DNA from: Trueperella bonasi
GTDB taxonomy: Bacteria > Actinomycetota > Actinomycetes > Actinomycetales > Actinomycetaceae
Length of the DNA: 64,000 bases
Direction of reading: 5' to 3'
Assembly: GCF_030811535.1 (NCBI RefSeq)
Contig: NZ_JAUSQX010000001.1
Span: 868,001 to 932,000, forward strand
Part shown: positions 16,178 through 24,484 of the stretch, in pieces
How positions within the stretch are numbered: position 1 is the first letter of the stretch
Layout of the letters: each line of letters begins with the position of its first letter
The notes under the pieces: model-generated
Told to the model about the DNA's origin: nothing
The model's database searches: none
Seen by the model: the letters and a program-made list of their open reading frames with translations, nothing else
Program-made: the position numbers and the translations under genes

Positions 16178-18610
16178 TCAGCCTCCTCCGGAAGATATCC
16201 AGATTTCTATTTGCGAACCACGATTTGACTTTTCACCGCCGGCCGGTGATTGCCGAATGACGGTACCCTCGGGCTCTTCCGATGCCTCCGCTCGCGTGAT
16301 GTAACCATAGCCCTGAGCTAAAGCTTCGGACTGCGCATCCTGCTGGGACTTGCCCACCAGGTTCGGCACGGTTTGTTCGGGGCCACTGCCTTCGATTGGT
16401 TCGTCATTGGACTGTTCGTCTTCGGACTGCTGGCTTGAGTCGTTACCGCGTACTTTTCGCGGATCGATATTCGGCGGGGTGAACTGTTCGATCGGCTCAT
16501 CAGCCAATGCCGCGTCCATGAACAATTTGAAGGTTTGGGCCGGATACAGACCGCCGTATACTTCGCGGTGATACCGGCCGTTAATGATCGAGTCGAACAT
16601 CGAGATATAACCTTCGTGGTGGCCTTGCCACACGGCCGTGCCCAGCTGGGGCGTGTAACCCACGAACCACGCGTGCCAATCCATATTTGCGGTTCCGGTC
16701 TTGCCCGCGACTGGGCGGCCCTGTGCGAGCTCCGCGCGGAAGCCAGTCGCTCTGGGTGCAATGACCGTTTCCAGAACCGCTGTGGTTCGGCGGGCGAGCT
16801 CAGCGTCGATCACTTGCCGGCATTCGGGCTCTTTCGATGCGATCTCGTTGCCGTTGGCGTCCGTGATCTTGGTGAAGGACATCGGCTCACAAAACTTGCC
16901 ATCCGCCCCAAGGGTTGCCATGGCGTTCGCCATCGACAGCGGAGTAACCGGGTTCGAACCCAGTGCAGCCGATGGATTTGGCAACAGCGGAAGAGGCTTA
17001 CCGTGTTCAAAATCTAGTCCCGAAGCCGCGAATTCCTCAGTTTCCGGATCTCCTTCCATCGCCATTCGCCCGCGCTCAACACCAAGATCTGCAGCCATAT
17101 CGACGATGTCGCACATGTCGAGCTGGTTGGCCATATTGACGTATGCAGCATTGACCGAGAAGCGAGTGACGTCAAGAACCGTCATATTTCCCGAACCGAT
17201 TCCTTCAATGTTCGTTGGCTGGTAGTCACTTGCCAACTGCGGTGCACATCGAATGCTCCACGATTCGCGCGGGAACATTTGGTTGTTCGCATTCACCCTG
17301 TCGTTCGCACCTTTGCCCTGGTTGAGCCACTCCATCAGGGTGAACACTTTGAACGTCGAACCGGATTGGTAGCCAGAGCCCCCGCCCATCGTCATACCCA
17401 CGTTCAAATTGAGGGTCATGTCGTCGGGGTTTTCGGCGGTCGGGTTTCCGTAGTTGGTATTTTGCACCATTGCTTTGATGTGGCCAGTACCCGCCTCGAC
17501 GGAGGACAGTGACATGTTGATCGATGACGGGTCATTGACCGGTGTCGATGCGACGACGGCGTCGTAAGCAGCTTTCTGGTCGGCCGGGTCGATCGTCGTC
17601 GTGATCACGAGTCCGCCGCGGTAGAGCTTTTGCGTACGCTCTTCACGGGTTTCCCCGAGCTCCTTCCAGTTGAGCACGTCCTTGACGACGTATTCGCAGA
17701 AGTAGGCTGAGATTCCGGCTTCCGCGCAGCCGTTTGGTGTTTCGGTGACGTTGAGCATGTCCTCAATCGGCACGGCGACGGCGGCTTCGAACTCTTCACG
17801 GGTGATCATGTCGAGTTTATACATTTGACCCAGAACGGTGTCGCGCCGCTGCTTCGCTTCTTCCGGGTTGGTTACTGGGTTCCATCTGCCTGGCGCCTGC
17901 GTGATTCCGGCGAGCATCGCGGCCTGTTCGAGCGTCACGTCCGTGGCTGGAATGCCATAAAAGTAACGCGAGGCGGCCTCAACTCCCCACTGCGAAGGGC
18001 CAAACTGTGCAAGGTTGAGGTAGCCGGTGAGGATTTCGTCTTTCGACATTTGATTTTCGACGGCGATCGCGTAGCGGGCCTCGTTGAGCTTACGGGAAAT
18101 GCTGCGTTCTGTGGCGCTTGCGATCATTTCCTGATCGCCAAGGATGCGCCCCTCTTCAATAATGGCGTTCTTGACGTACTGCTGAGTGATCGTGGAGCCT
18201 CCAGCGAGGCGGCCTCCGGTTAAGTTATTCCACGCGGCGCCGATGAGGCCCTGCGCGTCGATTCCGTTGTGCTGAAAAAAGCGTTCGTCCTCGATCGCGA
18301 CCGCCGCGTCTTTGATGTACTGAGAAATTTCTTCAGATGGGACAATGATGCGATTTTCCGCATAAAACGTTGCCAGGTGCGATCCGTCTGCAGCTAGTAT
18401 GACCGACTGTTGCGACGGGCGCGTGAAATCGATTTCAGTTGGGAGGTCGTCAAAGACGCGCGTGCCAGCGTTGGCGACGGTGCCCGTCGTCGCCGCCAAA
18501 GGCAGAGCGGCAGCTGCCAAAATGCCGCCGCCGATGGCCGTCAGCAGGAAGAAGCTGAGGAGGGCGACGATGAGCTGCCGTAAGGTCATCTTGCGTCCAG
18601 AATTCTGCAT
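16178..18610 (-). CDS. ponA: Class A penicillin-binding protein with C-terminal PASTA domain
   Basis: An 810-residue bifunctional peptidoglycan synthase. A single N-terminal membrane anchor (about 10-35) precedes a GT51 transglycosylase domain (EDERFFQHNGID, GGSTITQQYVKN) and a transpeptidase domain with SxxK in GSTFKVFTL, SxN in SVNAAYVN and KTG in GKTGTANMD. An Asp/Glu/Ser-rich linker leads to one PASTA domain (VPNLVGKSQQDAQSEAL...) and a Gly-rich end. It matches PonA2 of mycobacteria in architecture and in its neighbours whiB and the metallophosphoesterase. The start is supported by a leaderless promoter. Confidence 0.95.
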   Translation of the reverse strand: MQNSGRKMTLRQLIVALLSFFLLTAIGGGILAAAALPLAATTGTVANAGTRVFDDLPTEIDFTRPSQQSVILAADGSHLATFYAENRIIVPSEEISQYIKDAAVAIEDERFFQHNGIDAQGLIGAAWNNLTGGRLAGGSTITQQYVKNAIIEEGRILGDQEMIASATERSISRKLNEARYAIAVENQMSKDEILTGYLNLAQFGPSQWGVEAASRYFYGIPATDVTLEQAAMLAGITQAPGRWNPVTNPEEAKQRRDTVLGQMYKLDMITREEFEAAVAVPIEDMLNVTETPNGCAEAGISAYFCEYVVKDVLNWKELGETREERTQKLYRGGLVITTTIDPADQKAAYDAVVASTPVNDPSSINMSLSSVEAGTGHIKAMVQNTNYGNPTAENPDDMTLNLNVGMTMGGGSGYQSGSTFKVFTLMEWLNQGKGANDRVNANNQMFPRESWSIRCAPQLASDYQPTNIEGIGSGNMTVLDVTRFSVNAAYVNMANQLDMCDIVDMAADLGVERGRMAMEGDPETEEFAASGLDFEHGKPLPLLPNPSAALGSNPVTPLSMANAMATLGADGKFCEPMSFTKITDANGNEIASKEPECRQVIDAELARRTTAVLETVIAPRATGFRAELAQGRPVAGKTGTANMDWHAWFVGYTPQLGTAVWQGHHEGYISMFDSIINGRYHREVYGGLYPAQTFKLFMDAALADEPIEQFTPPNIDPRKVRGNDSSQQSEDEQSNDEPIEGSGPEQTVPNLVGKSQQDAQSEALAQGYGYITRAEASEEPEGTVIRQSPAGGEKSNRGSQIEIWISSGGG

Positions 18611-18622
18611 GATTCAACAATA
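18611..18622 (-). promoter_or_regulatory. Leaderless -10 of ponA
   Basis: On the minus strand TATTGT is followed by exactly six bases (TGAATC) and the ATG at 18610; no ribosome site is present. No convincing -35. Confidence 0.6.
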
Positions 18623-18777
18623 GTGGCTTAGGCGCGGCAAGTGGCGTGAAGTCGACCATGTTCCGGAAATTTGCGGTAGGTCACGGGCAACGCAAGGGCG
18701 CAATATGCCCGACTTTGTGCGAAATGCGCAGGACTTCGGATATGAATCTGTCGGATTACCGTTGTAATATGATGTCA

Positions 18778-18793
18778 GGTGACGGCAGTCACC
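18778..18793. promoter_or_regulatory. CRP/GlxR-type binding site between ponA and whiB
   Basis: GGTGACGGCAGTCACC is a perfect inverted repeat containing GTGA-N6-TCAC, the core of the CRP/GlxR consensus TGTGA-N6-TCACA. It lies 50 bases before the whiB start, eight bases beyond a TAATAT -10 candidate (18765-18770). Repression by the Crp encoded at 3860 would fit if that -10 is used; the true start site is not known. Confidence 0.65.
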
Positions 18794-18842
18794 ACGATAG
18801 ACCAATCCGAAAGCAACGGCGCTTTTGGTGAAGGGACAGCTA

Positions 18843-19181
18843 ATGACTCAGGTATACGAAGATCAAACGTGGGCGGTTCGGGCAATCTGCGCGGACTCTG
18901 ATCCGGACGCTCTTTTCGTCCGCGGCTCCGCTCAAGCTGACGCGCGCCAAATGTGCTTTTCATGCCCTGTGCGGATTGAGTGCTTAGCCGACGCGCTAGA
19001 CTCCGCCATGACCTTCGGGGTGTGGGGCGGGATGACCGAGCGGGAGCGGAGGGCTCTCGTTCGCCGTTTCCCGGGTGTGACGAATTGGTGGGAGTACCTT
19101 ACTGAATCAGATGACACCGTGGCGGTTGAATTGCGCGCGGGCAGAATTCCTCGCCTTTCGCGCAGGCCGGCGGCCCGGTGA
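18843..19181 (+). CDS. WhiB-family iron-sulfur transcription factor (WhiB4-like position)
   Basis: A 112-residue protein. Four cysteines (AIC, then MCFSC, then EC) in the WhiB pattern C-xn-C-x2-C-x5-C bind a [4Fe-4S] cluster; GVWGGMTERERR is the turn that contacts the primary sigma factor. AAGGGA precedes the ATG at 18843. Divergent from ponA, as whiB4 is from ponA2 in mycobacteria. The CRP-type site upstream suggests cAMP-linked control. Confidence 0.93.
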   Translation: MTQVYEDQTWAVRAICADSDPDALFVRGSAQADARQMCFSCPVRIECLADALDSAMTFGVWGGMTERERRALVRRFPGVTNWWEYLTESDDTVAVELRAGRIPRLSRRPAAR

Positions 19182-19220
19182 CACTGGCCAGCGGCACGAA
19201 GATACAGGCCAGCGGCACCC

Positions 19221-19255
19221 TTGCCGAGGCACACTCGAAAACATAGGCTTTGATC
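19221..19255 (+). promoter_or_regulatory. Leaderless promoter of the DUF4177-ridA pair
   Basis: TTGCCG (19221-19226), 17-base spacer, TAGGCT (19244-19249), six bases, ATG at 19256. Textbook spacing and no ribosome site. Confidence 0.75.
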
Positions 19256-19411
19256 ATGACTACTTGGGAATACGTAACGGTGCCTTTGTTGGCACATAAT
19301 ACGAAGCAAATTTTGGATTCGTGGGGTAAGGACGGTTTTGAACTCGTGGCCGTCATTCCAGGCCCGAACGGCACGAATCCCGTGGCCTACATGAAGAAGC
19401 CGATTGAATGA
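19256..19411 (+). CDS. Small DUF4177-type protein
   Basis: A 51-residue protein (MTTWEYVTVPLL ... YMKKPIE). The pattern WEY-V-P ... LD-WG-DGFELV-V is that of small DUF4177 proteins that accompany ridA in actinobacteria (compare the Rv3678A/Rv3678c pair). Function unknown. The stop overlaps the ridA start as ATGA, so translation is coupled. The start is supported by the leaderless promoter. Confidence 0.88.
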   Translation: MTTWEYVTVPLLAHNTKQILDSWGKDGFELVAVIPGPNGTNPVAYMKKPIE

Positions 19412-19860
19412 TCTCGCGTAGGCTTGCGGATTTAGGGATCGAGTTGCCCGCAGTTGCCGCTCCGGTGGCCGCGTATATTCCGGCGAAGAGAACTGGAAAT
19501 GAGGTTCGCACGTCGGGGCAGTTGCCATTTGTGGATGGTGAGTTGGTTGCCCGAGGCAAGGTGGGCGCAGATGTGAGCCAAGCAGAGGCTTACGGTCTTG
19601 CGCGTCAGTGCGCGTTGAATGCGCTGGCTGCCGCCGCGGCTGTGGTTGGCCTCGACAACCTTGGTGGCGTCTCTCACGTCACTGGGTTCGTTGCCTCCGC
19701 ACCTGATTTCACGAATCAGCCGGGAGTCATCAACGGCGCTTCAGATGTGCTTGGCGAGATTTTTGGTGAGGCCGGCGCGCATACTCGCTCAGCCGTCGGT
19801 GTTGCGGTGTTACCACTGGATGCACCCGTCGAAGTTGAGGTTACTTTCCTTGTAAGCTAA
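19408..19860 (+). CDS. ridA: RidA/YjgF family protein
   Basis: A 150-residue protein of the RidA family. RidA proteins deaminate reactive enamine/imine intermediates of PLP enzymes. Seen: RTSGQLPFVDGEL, the LNALAAAAAVVG helix, and the HTRSAVGVAVLPLDAPVEVE end with the conserved Arg. It is the longer actinobacterial subgroup (an Rv3678c homologue by context), whose substrate is less certain than that of enteric RidA. Coupled to the 51-residue gene upstream. Confidence 0.9.
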   Translation: MISRRLADLGIELPAVAAPVAAYIPAKRTGNEVRTSGQLPFVDGELVARGKVGADVSQAEAYGLARQCALNALAAAAAVVGLDNLGGVSHVTGFVASAPDFTNQPGVINGASDVLGEIFGEAGAHTRSAVGVAVLPLDAPVEVEVTFLVS

Positions 19861-19893
19861 CTCAAATCGCCGAGCCTCGGTTTGCCGTTATTT

Positions 19894-20007
19894 CCAAACC
19901 GGACAAGAATCACCCACAAGGTGCAGGTTTAACGTGCCCGGCATAAGTGATCGCTGACCCGTTTGTGGAGATGCGGCCCACATAAGTGATTAGTGCGCCG
20001 TTTGCGG
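19894..20007. repeat. Intergenic inverted-repeat element, copy 1 (with an extra half)
   Basis: Left arm 19894-19917 and right arm 19943-19968 are imperfect inverted repeats around a core (GGTGCAGGTTTAACGTGCC). The whole matches, in reverse orientation, the element at 54913-54989; 20 of 21 bases of the central core agree. A second right-arm copy (ATAAGTGAT...CCGTTTGCGG) follows at 19982-20007. Non-coding. Confidence 0.75.
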
Positions 20008-20027
20008 GTCGAAGAAACAACATTCAA

Positions 20028-20066
20028 GAGGCGGGCGACCATCCACGCAATCAGGTCGCCCGCCTC
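20028..20066 (+). terminator. Hairpin terminator after ridA
   Basis: A perfect 13-bp stem (GAGGCGGGCGACC/GGTCGCCCGCCTC) with 13-base loop; a second hairpin GAGAAGG/CCTTCTC follows at 20089-20113. No strong T-run. The rest of 19861-20298 holds only these structures and the repeat element. Confidence 0.7.
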
Positions 20067-20298
20067 GGGCAGACACGCGAGCCGAACTGAGAAGGTTGCA
20101 CAAATTCCTTCTCCAGCCTGCGTGTCACGTTATTCAGCATCACACACATACGAAAGGTAAATCTGAAGGGATTTCCCTCGCGATGTCTCTAGTATGCACG
20201 CCGACCCTTAGATATCCATTGATTCACTCTGGGAATTGTCTGGGAAATTTTCCCGCCCGCGCAAGCCATTAGACCTAACACCGCGGGAAACAAACACA

Positions 20299-20310
20299 TA
20301 TATTAGGAAT
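20299..20310 (+). promoter_or_regulatory. Leaderless -10 of the first DASS transporter operon
   Basis: TATATT (20299-20304), six bases, ATG at 20311. AGGAA lies too close to the ATG to be a normal ribosome site. No clear -35. Confidence 0.5.
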
Positions 20311-21834
20311 ATGACTGAAGACGCGCCAACAAATTCCATGCCTGACGCACAGCCAACGCAAAAGAAACCCACGCGGATGCCTCGTCCGGCCCGCCGTAAA
20401 GTGCCCAAGCCACCAGCAGCGCATCGCCGCGCCAAGCTCGGCACGAAAGAAAAGATCGGGCTCGTCCTCGGCACGCTAGCATTCCTCTTCCCGCTCCTCG
20501 TTGACATCCCCAACCTGGCACCCCCGGGCGAACGCATGCTCGCCATCTTCCTGCTGGCGATCGTCTTCTGGATTACGGAACCGATTCCATTAACGGCGAC
20601 GGCGGTACTCGTCATCCTGCTCGAGGTGCTTCTCGTATCTCAGGGTGCGATCGTCGACCCGGGTGGCGGCGATCCCGCTCTGGCTGAAGCGGCCCTGCCC
20701 GCCGCCGATTATTTCGCGGCACTCGCAAACCCCGTCATCATCCTGTTCCTCGGCGGATTTATGATCGCTCACGGCGCCGAAAAATACGGGCTTGATAAGA
20801 ACTTGGCCTCGGTGATGCTCCGGCCGTTCTCCGATAACGCTCGAGCAACCACGGCAGGCCTCATGCTCATTACCGCCCTGCTGTCGATGTTCATGTCCAA
20901 CACGGCGACGACGGCCACCATGTTCGCCGTCGTCGCCCCAATCCTGCGCGGCCTCCCCGAAGGCAAAGCGCGCGCCGGCGTCGCCCTGTCAATCCCGCTG
21001 GCTGCCAACGTCGGCGGCATCGGAACGCCCGTCGGCACGCCACCCAACGCGATCGCAATTGGCGCACTCGCGGAACGCGGCATCACCGTGTCCTTCGTGG
21101 ATTGGATGATCCTAGCAATCCCATTCATGCTGGTGGTCCTTGTCTTTTCGTGGCTGTTCCTCTCCTTCGTGTTCCTTCCCAAAGACGCCACCATCCATAT
21201 CGAAATGGACTCGAACTGGGATCGCTCCACAAACGCCAAAATCTTCTACGCCATCGCCGGCCTCACGATCCTGCTGTGGATGACGGAACCGCTACACGGA
21301 ATCTCCTCCAACACCATTGGCTTCTTCCCGGTCGTCGCGCTTTTGTGCCTGAAAGTCATGGGCGGCGAAGACATCAAGGCACTCGACTGGCCAGTCCTTT
21401 GGCTCGTCTCCGGCGGTATCGCGCTGGGCACGGGCGTTGGTGCAACCGGGCTCGATGAGTGGCTCGTCTCCTCGGTCCCATGGGAGAGCCTGGGCGGCCT
21501 CGCAATCCTCGCCATCCTGGGCCTCATTGGCTTTGGAATGGCGAACGTCATCTCGCATTCGGCTGCGGCGAACCTCCTCGTCCCGCTCGCCGTTTCGCTG
21601 GCAGTTTCCCTGGACGGGATCGACACGATGACGGTGGCCGTCGTCGTCGCAATCGCATGTTCGCTCGGCATGTCGATGCCGATCTCCACGCCGCCCAACG
21701 CGATCGCCTACTCGACCGGCGAGATCAAGATCTCTGAAATGGCGCTGGTCGGTATGGTGGTCGGCTCACTCGCAACCGCCCTACTGATCTTCGGTTTGCC
21801 ACCGATTTGGGAAGCGCTTGGCCTGCTGTCATGA
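20311..21834 (+). CDS. DASS/SLC13-family anion:Na+ symporter
   Basis: A 507-residue transporter, probably for di- or tricarboxylates. A basic, Pro-rich cytoplasmic N-terminus of about 45 residues precedes 11-12 membrane segments. Both family Ser-Asn-Thr type motifs are recognisable: MSNTATTATMF in the first half (Na+ and substrate site) and ISHSAAANLLVP in the second, where Ser-His replaces Ser-Asn. GTPVGTPPNAIA and MPISTPPNAIAYSTG are the matching hairpin tips. It is the first gene of an operon with a sensor kinase and a receiver (ATGA overlap), suggesting that transport and sensing are linked. Confidence 0.9.
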   Translation: MTEDAPTNSMPDAQPTQKKPTRMPRPARRKVPKPPAAHRRAKLGTKEKIGLVLGTLAFLFPLLVDIPNLAPPGERMLAIFLLAIVFWITEPIPLTATAVLVILLEVLLVSQGAIVDPGGGDPALAEAALPAADYFAALANPVIILFLGGFMIAHGAEKYGLDKNLASVMLRPFSDNARATTAGLMLITALLSMFMSNTATTATMFAVVAPILRGLPEGKARAGVALSIPLAANVGGIGTPVGTPPNAIAIGALAERGITVSFVDWMILAIPFMLVVLVFSWLFLSFVFLPKDATIHIEMDSNWDRSTNAKIFYAIAGLTILLWMTEPLHGISSNTIGFFPVVALLCLKVMGGEDIKALDWPVLWLVSGGIALGTGVGATGLDEWLVSSVPWESLGGLAILAILGLIGFGMANVISHSAAANLLVPLAVSLAVSLDGIDTMTVAVVVAIACSLGMSMPISTPPNAIAYSTGEIKISEMALVGMVVGSLATALLIFGLPPIWEALGLLS

Positions 21835-23864
21835 CGTACCCGGGCGTGATTCCACCAGCCGAACACGGCAGTTCGGAGATCGATACGCGCCCGCTCGACG
21901 TCGTCATGATCGGCGCAGACCCGCTTACCACCAGCGTTACTCCTTGGCTTCGGCAGGGCCTGTATGGCGAGTGCGATATCCACAATGTTGCAAGCTTTGC
22001 CGAGCTTCAAGACCGCGAACCGGGACTTGACGAGCTCGCGGTTATCACCATGACCGTGGGCGCGGAGGGCGCGGGCGAGGATCATCCGATCCACGAATTC
22101 CTGGCCGCACCCGAGCACGACGACGTCCGCATCGTCGTACTCGCCACCGAGCGCAACATATCGGGCCTGTCCTCACTCGCCCATAATTCGCGGCTCGACT
22201 TGGTGGCCTACCTGCCGGAGTTACAACAAAAGGCATTCACGCGCGACATGCGCACCCAGCTCCGCCGGTACCGCAAAAATACGCGGGCGAAGGCAGGCAA
22301 GCGCGAGCGTGCGACGGCCGATGAACGGTTCGCACTGAACATCGACATGTCGGACTTGGAGATCGTGCACGAGATCGTCGCGATCGCGGATCGATTGCTT
22401 GGCTATCAACCGCGCGTGCATTTCCCTCCGGATGTTTCGCTCACCACGGAGGGCCACCGGGTTGAAGAGGTGATGCTCGCGCTGTCGGGTCAGGTTTCAC
22501 TCGAGCGCTCCTCGCACGCGGGCGATGTGATCATGCATCACGCGACGACGGGGCGGCTGATCGGCATGCTCGCACTCACCTCCGGGCGGGAGGCGTTTTT
22601 CACTTCGCGAACGACGACGAACGTCGTCGCCGTTCAGCTGACCTTCGAGCAGCTGAACTACATTTGGAATCACGATGCGAAGGTACCCGCGCTCGTTGCC
22701 GCGCTGTTCGTACGCTCCTTTGATCGGCGCTTGCGCAGAGCCGAAGATATTCAGATCGAGCAGCACGAGCTCACTGTCGAACTCGAACGCGAGCGCGCAA
22801 ATCTTGCCACCGCGTTGCGCAATCTCGAGGCGGCCCGCACCGAACTCATGACCCAGGCACGCTTTGCTTCGCTTGGCGAGCTCGCAGCCGGCGTCGCGCA
22901 CGAACTCAACAATCCGATGGCGGCGATAGACCGCACGTCGGAACATTTATTCGACGACGTGTGCAAGCTGATCGAATTGGCGCCGGATCGTAAGTGGTCG
23001 CGCAGGACGATGGCTGCCATTCGGGCGTCGCACAATTCGAAGTCGGTAACCACGCGGGAGGCGCGCGAGATTCGCCGCGAGCTGGAAAAGGTGACGAAGG
23101 ACCGTGCGGTAGCCCAGCGGCTCGTACTGGCCGGTCTGCATGATCCCGACTTTGCGAAAGAGGTGAAGCGGGCGCGCAACATGGATTTCGAAACAATCGA
23201 GGTGGCGGCGTCAATTGGCACGGGCTTGCGTAACGTGTCGACGGCAACTCACCGGATCACTGAGCTCGTTGCCTCGCTTCGTTCGTATGCCCGCCCCGAT
23301 GGTGATCCGATCACCGACGTCGATTTGCACACCGGGCTGGACGACACGATCCGCCTGCTGTCGCACAAACTGCTCAACGTCGAGGTGAAGCGTGACTATC
23401 ACACGCTTCCACCGATCACGTGCCATCCGGGCCAGATTTCGCAGGTGTGGACGAACCTGATTACGAACGCGGCCGAGGCGATGGCCGACCAAGAAGACGC
23501 CCGCATTACGATCAGCACCGGTATTTTTGATGACGCACACGTAGTTGTGAAGATTGCCGATAACGGCCCTGGAATCCCCGAAGAGACCCGTCAAAACATG
23601 TTCCAACCGAGGTTTACCACCAAGAATGGGCAGGTGCGGTTCGGCATGGGAATCGGGTTGTCGGTGGTGCAGTCGATTGTGAATCGCCATCAGGGCACAG
23701 TTGATCTTAAATCGAGTCCGCAAGGCACGACTTTCGCCGTCGTTCTGCCTATCGACGGTCCTGCCGACGACGGCGAAATCCCTCTTGCTACCGAGCCGGT
23801 GGAGCCTCAGGTAGACCTCAACCCGACTGACTCCGGCATCATGCCGAGGATTATGGAGAAATAA
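21831..23864 (+). CDS. Sensor histidine kinase with receiver-like and cNMP-like N-terminal domains
   Basis: A 677-residue protein without membrane segments. Residues 20-150 resemble a degenerate receiver domain (VVMIGADPLTTSVTPWL... but no phospho-acceptor Asp motif). About 170-300 resembles a cyclic-nucleotide-binding-like cupin (RVEEVMLALSGQVSLER...GRLIGMLALTSGREAFFTSR). A coiled coil (305-340) leads to the H-box FASLGELAAGVAHELNNP with His357, then an N-box NLITNAAEAM, G1 DNGPGIPEE and G2 GMGIGLSVV. Start overlaps the transporter stop (ATGA); the receiver gene follows with TAATG overlap. It probably phosphorylates that receiver. Confidence 0.9.
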   Translation: MTYPGVIPPAEHGSSEIDTRPLDVVMIGADPLTTSVTPWLRQGLYGECDIHNVASFAELQDREPGLDELAVITMTVGAEGAGEDHPIHEFLAAPEHDDVRIVVLATERNISGLSSLAHNSRLDLVAYLPELQQKAFTRDMRTQLRRYRKNTRAKAGKRERATADERFALNIDMSDLEIVHEIVAIADRLLGYQPRVHFPPDVSLTTEGHRVEEVMLALSGQVSLERSSHAGDVIMHHATTGRLIGMLALTSGREAFFTSRTTTNVVAVQLTFEQLNYIWNHDAKVPALVAALFVRSFDRRLRRAEDIQIEQHELTVELERERANLATALRNLEAARTELMTQARFASLGELAAGVAHELNNPMAAIDRTSEHLFDDVCKLIELAPDRKWSRRTMAAIRASHNSKSVTTREAREIRRELEKVTKDRAVAQRLVLAGLHDPDFAKEVKRARNMDFETIEVAASIGTGLRNVSTATHRITELVASLRSYARPDGDPITDVDLHTGLDDTIRLLSHKLLNVEVKRDYHTLPPITCHPGQISQVWTNLITNAAEAMADQEDARITISTGIFDDAHVVVKIADNGPGIPEETRQNMFQPRFTTKNGQVRFGMGIGLSVVQSIVNRHQGTVDLKSSPQGTTFAVVLPIDGPADDGEIPLATEPVEPQVDLNPTDSGIMPRIMEK

Positions 23865-24352
23865 TGCAACTAGCGATTTTGATTGTTGAAGATGAGCCCG
23901 AGGTTCGCACCTCAATTGAACGCGATCTCGTGGAGTTCGCTGACACGGTGCGTATTGAGCCGACGGAGGATGTGGATGACGCGTGGGACGTGGTCGAGGA
24001 AATTAACGACGACGGCGATGTGGTGGCACTCGCGCTGTGCGACCACCGGATGCCGGGAACGACGGGCGTGGAGTTCCTGGTGCAGATGATGGACGATGAT
24101 CGCACCGCGATGACCCGCAAAGTTCTCGTGACCGGGCAGGCTGATTTGGCGGATACCGTGCGCGCGGTGAATGATGCGGACTTGGATCATTACATCGCCA
24201 AGCCCTGGGATCCTGAGGAATTGCGCGAGACGGTGCGCCGGATGCTCACGGATTATGTTGAGGTTGCGGGGATTCATCCGCTGCCGCATTTACCGGTTCT
24301 GGATCAGGCCCGTGCGATGGAGCTCGCCCGGGATTTCTTGCGCGCCGACTAG
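23864..24352 (+). CDS. Single-domain response regulator
   Basis: A 162-residue protein. A complete receiver domain: acidic pocket VEDE (9-11), phospho-acceptor Asp60 in LCDHRMPG, Thr90 in LVTGQ and Lys113 in IAKPW. No DNA-binding output domain; a 30-residue tail ends the protein. LCDHRMPGxxG and AKPWDPEEL are typical of receivers paired with cytoplasmic multi-domain kinases. Output must be by protein contact or phosphotransfer. Translationally coupled to the kinase. Confidence 0.92.
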   Translation: MQLAILIVEDEPEVRTSIERDLVEFADTVRIEPTEDVDDAWDVVEEINDDGDVVALALCDHRMPGTTGVEFLVQMMDDDRTAMTRKVLVTGQADLADTVRAVNDADLDHYIAKPWDPEELRETVRRMLTDYVEVAGIHPLPHLPVLDQARAMELARDFLRAD

Positions 24353-24434
24353 GTGGTGGCGGGCTTTCGCCTTTCTCCCACCGCCCACGGGGATCGCTCT
24401 TGCCCGAGGGGGCCGGTAAACCCCAGGGGGATCC

Positions 24435-24469
24435 GTAAGCCAAGGAATTTCGAGACTTTGCTGGCTTAC
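24435..24469 (-). terminator. Possible terminator of the moeB operon
   Basis: GTAAGCCA/TGGCTTAC arms with a 19-base loop, just beyond the moeB stop; no T-run. Between it and the stop, a 19-20-bp unit is duplicated (24476-24494 and 24495-24514). Confidence 0.4.
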
Positions 24470-24484
24470 CGGCCTCCGCGGGTA

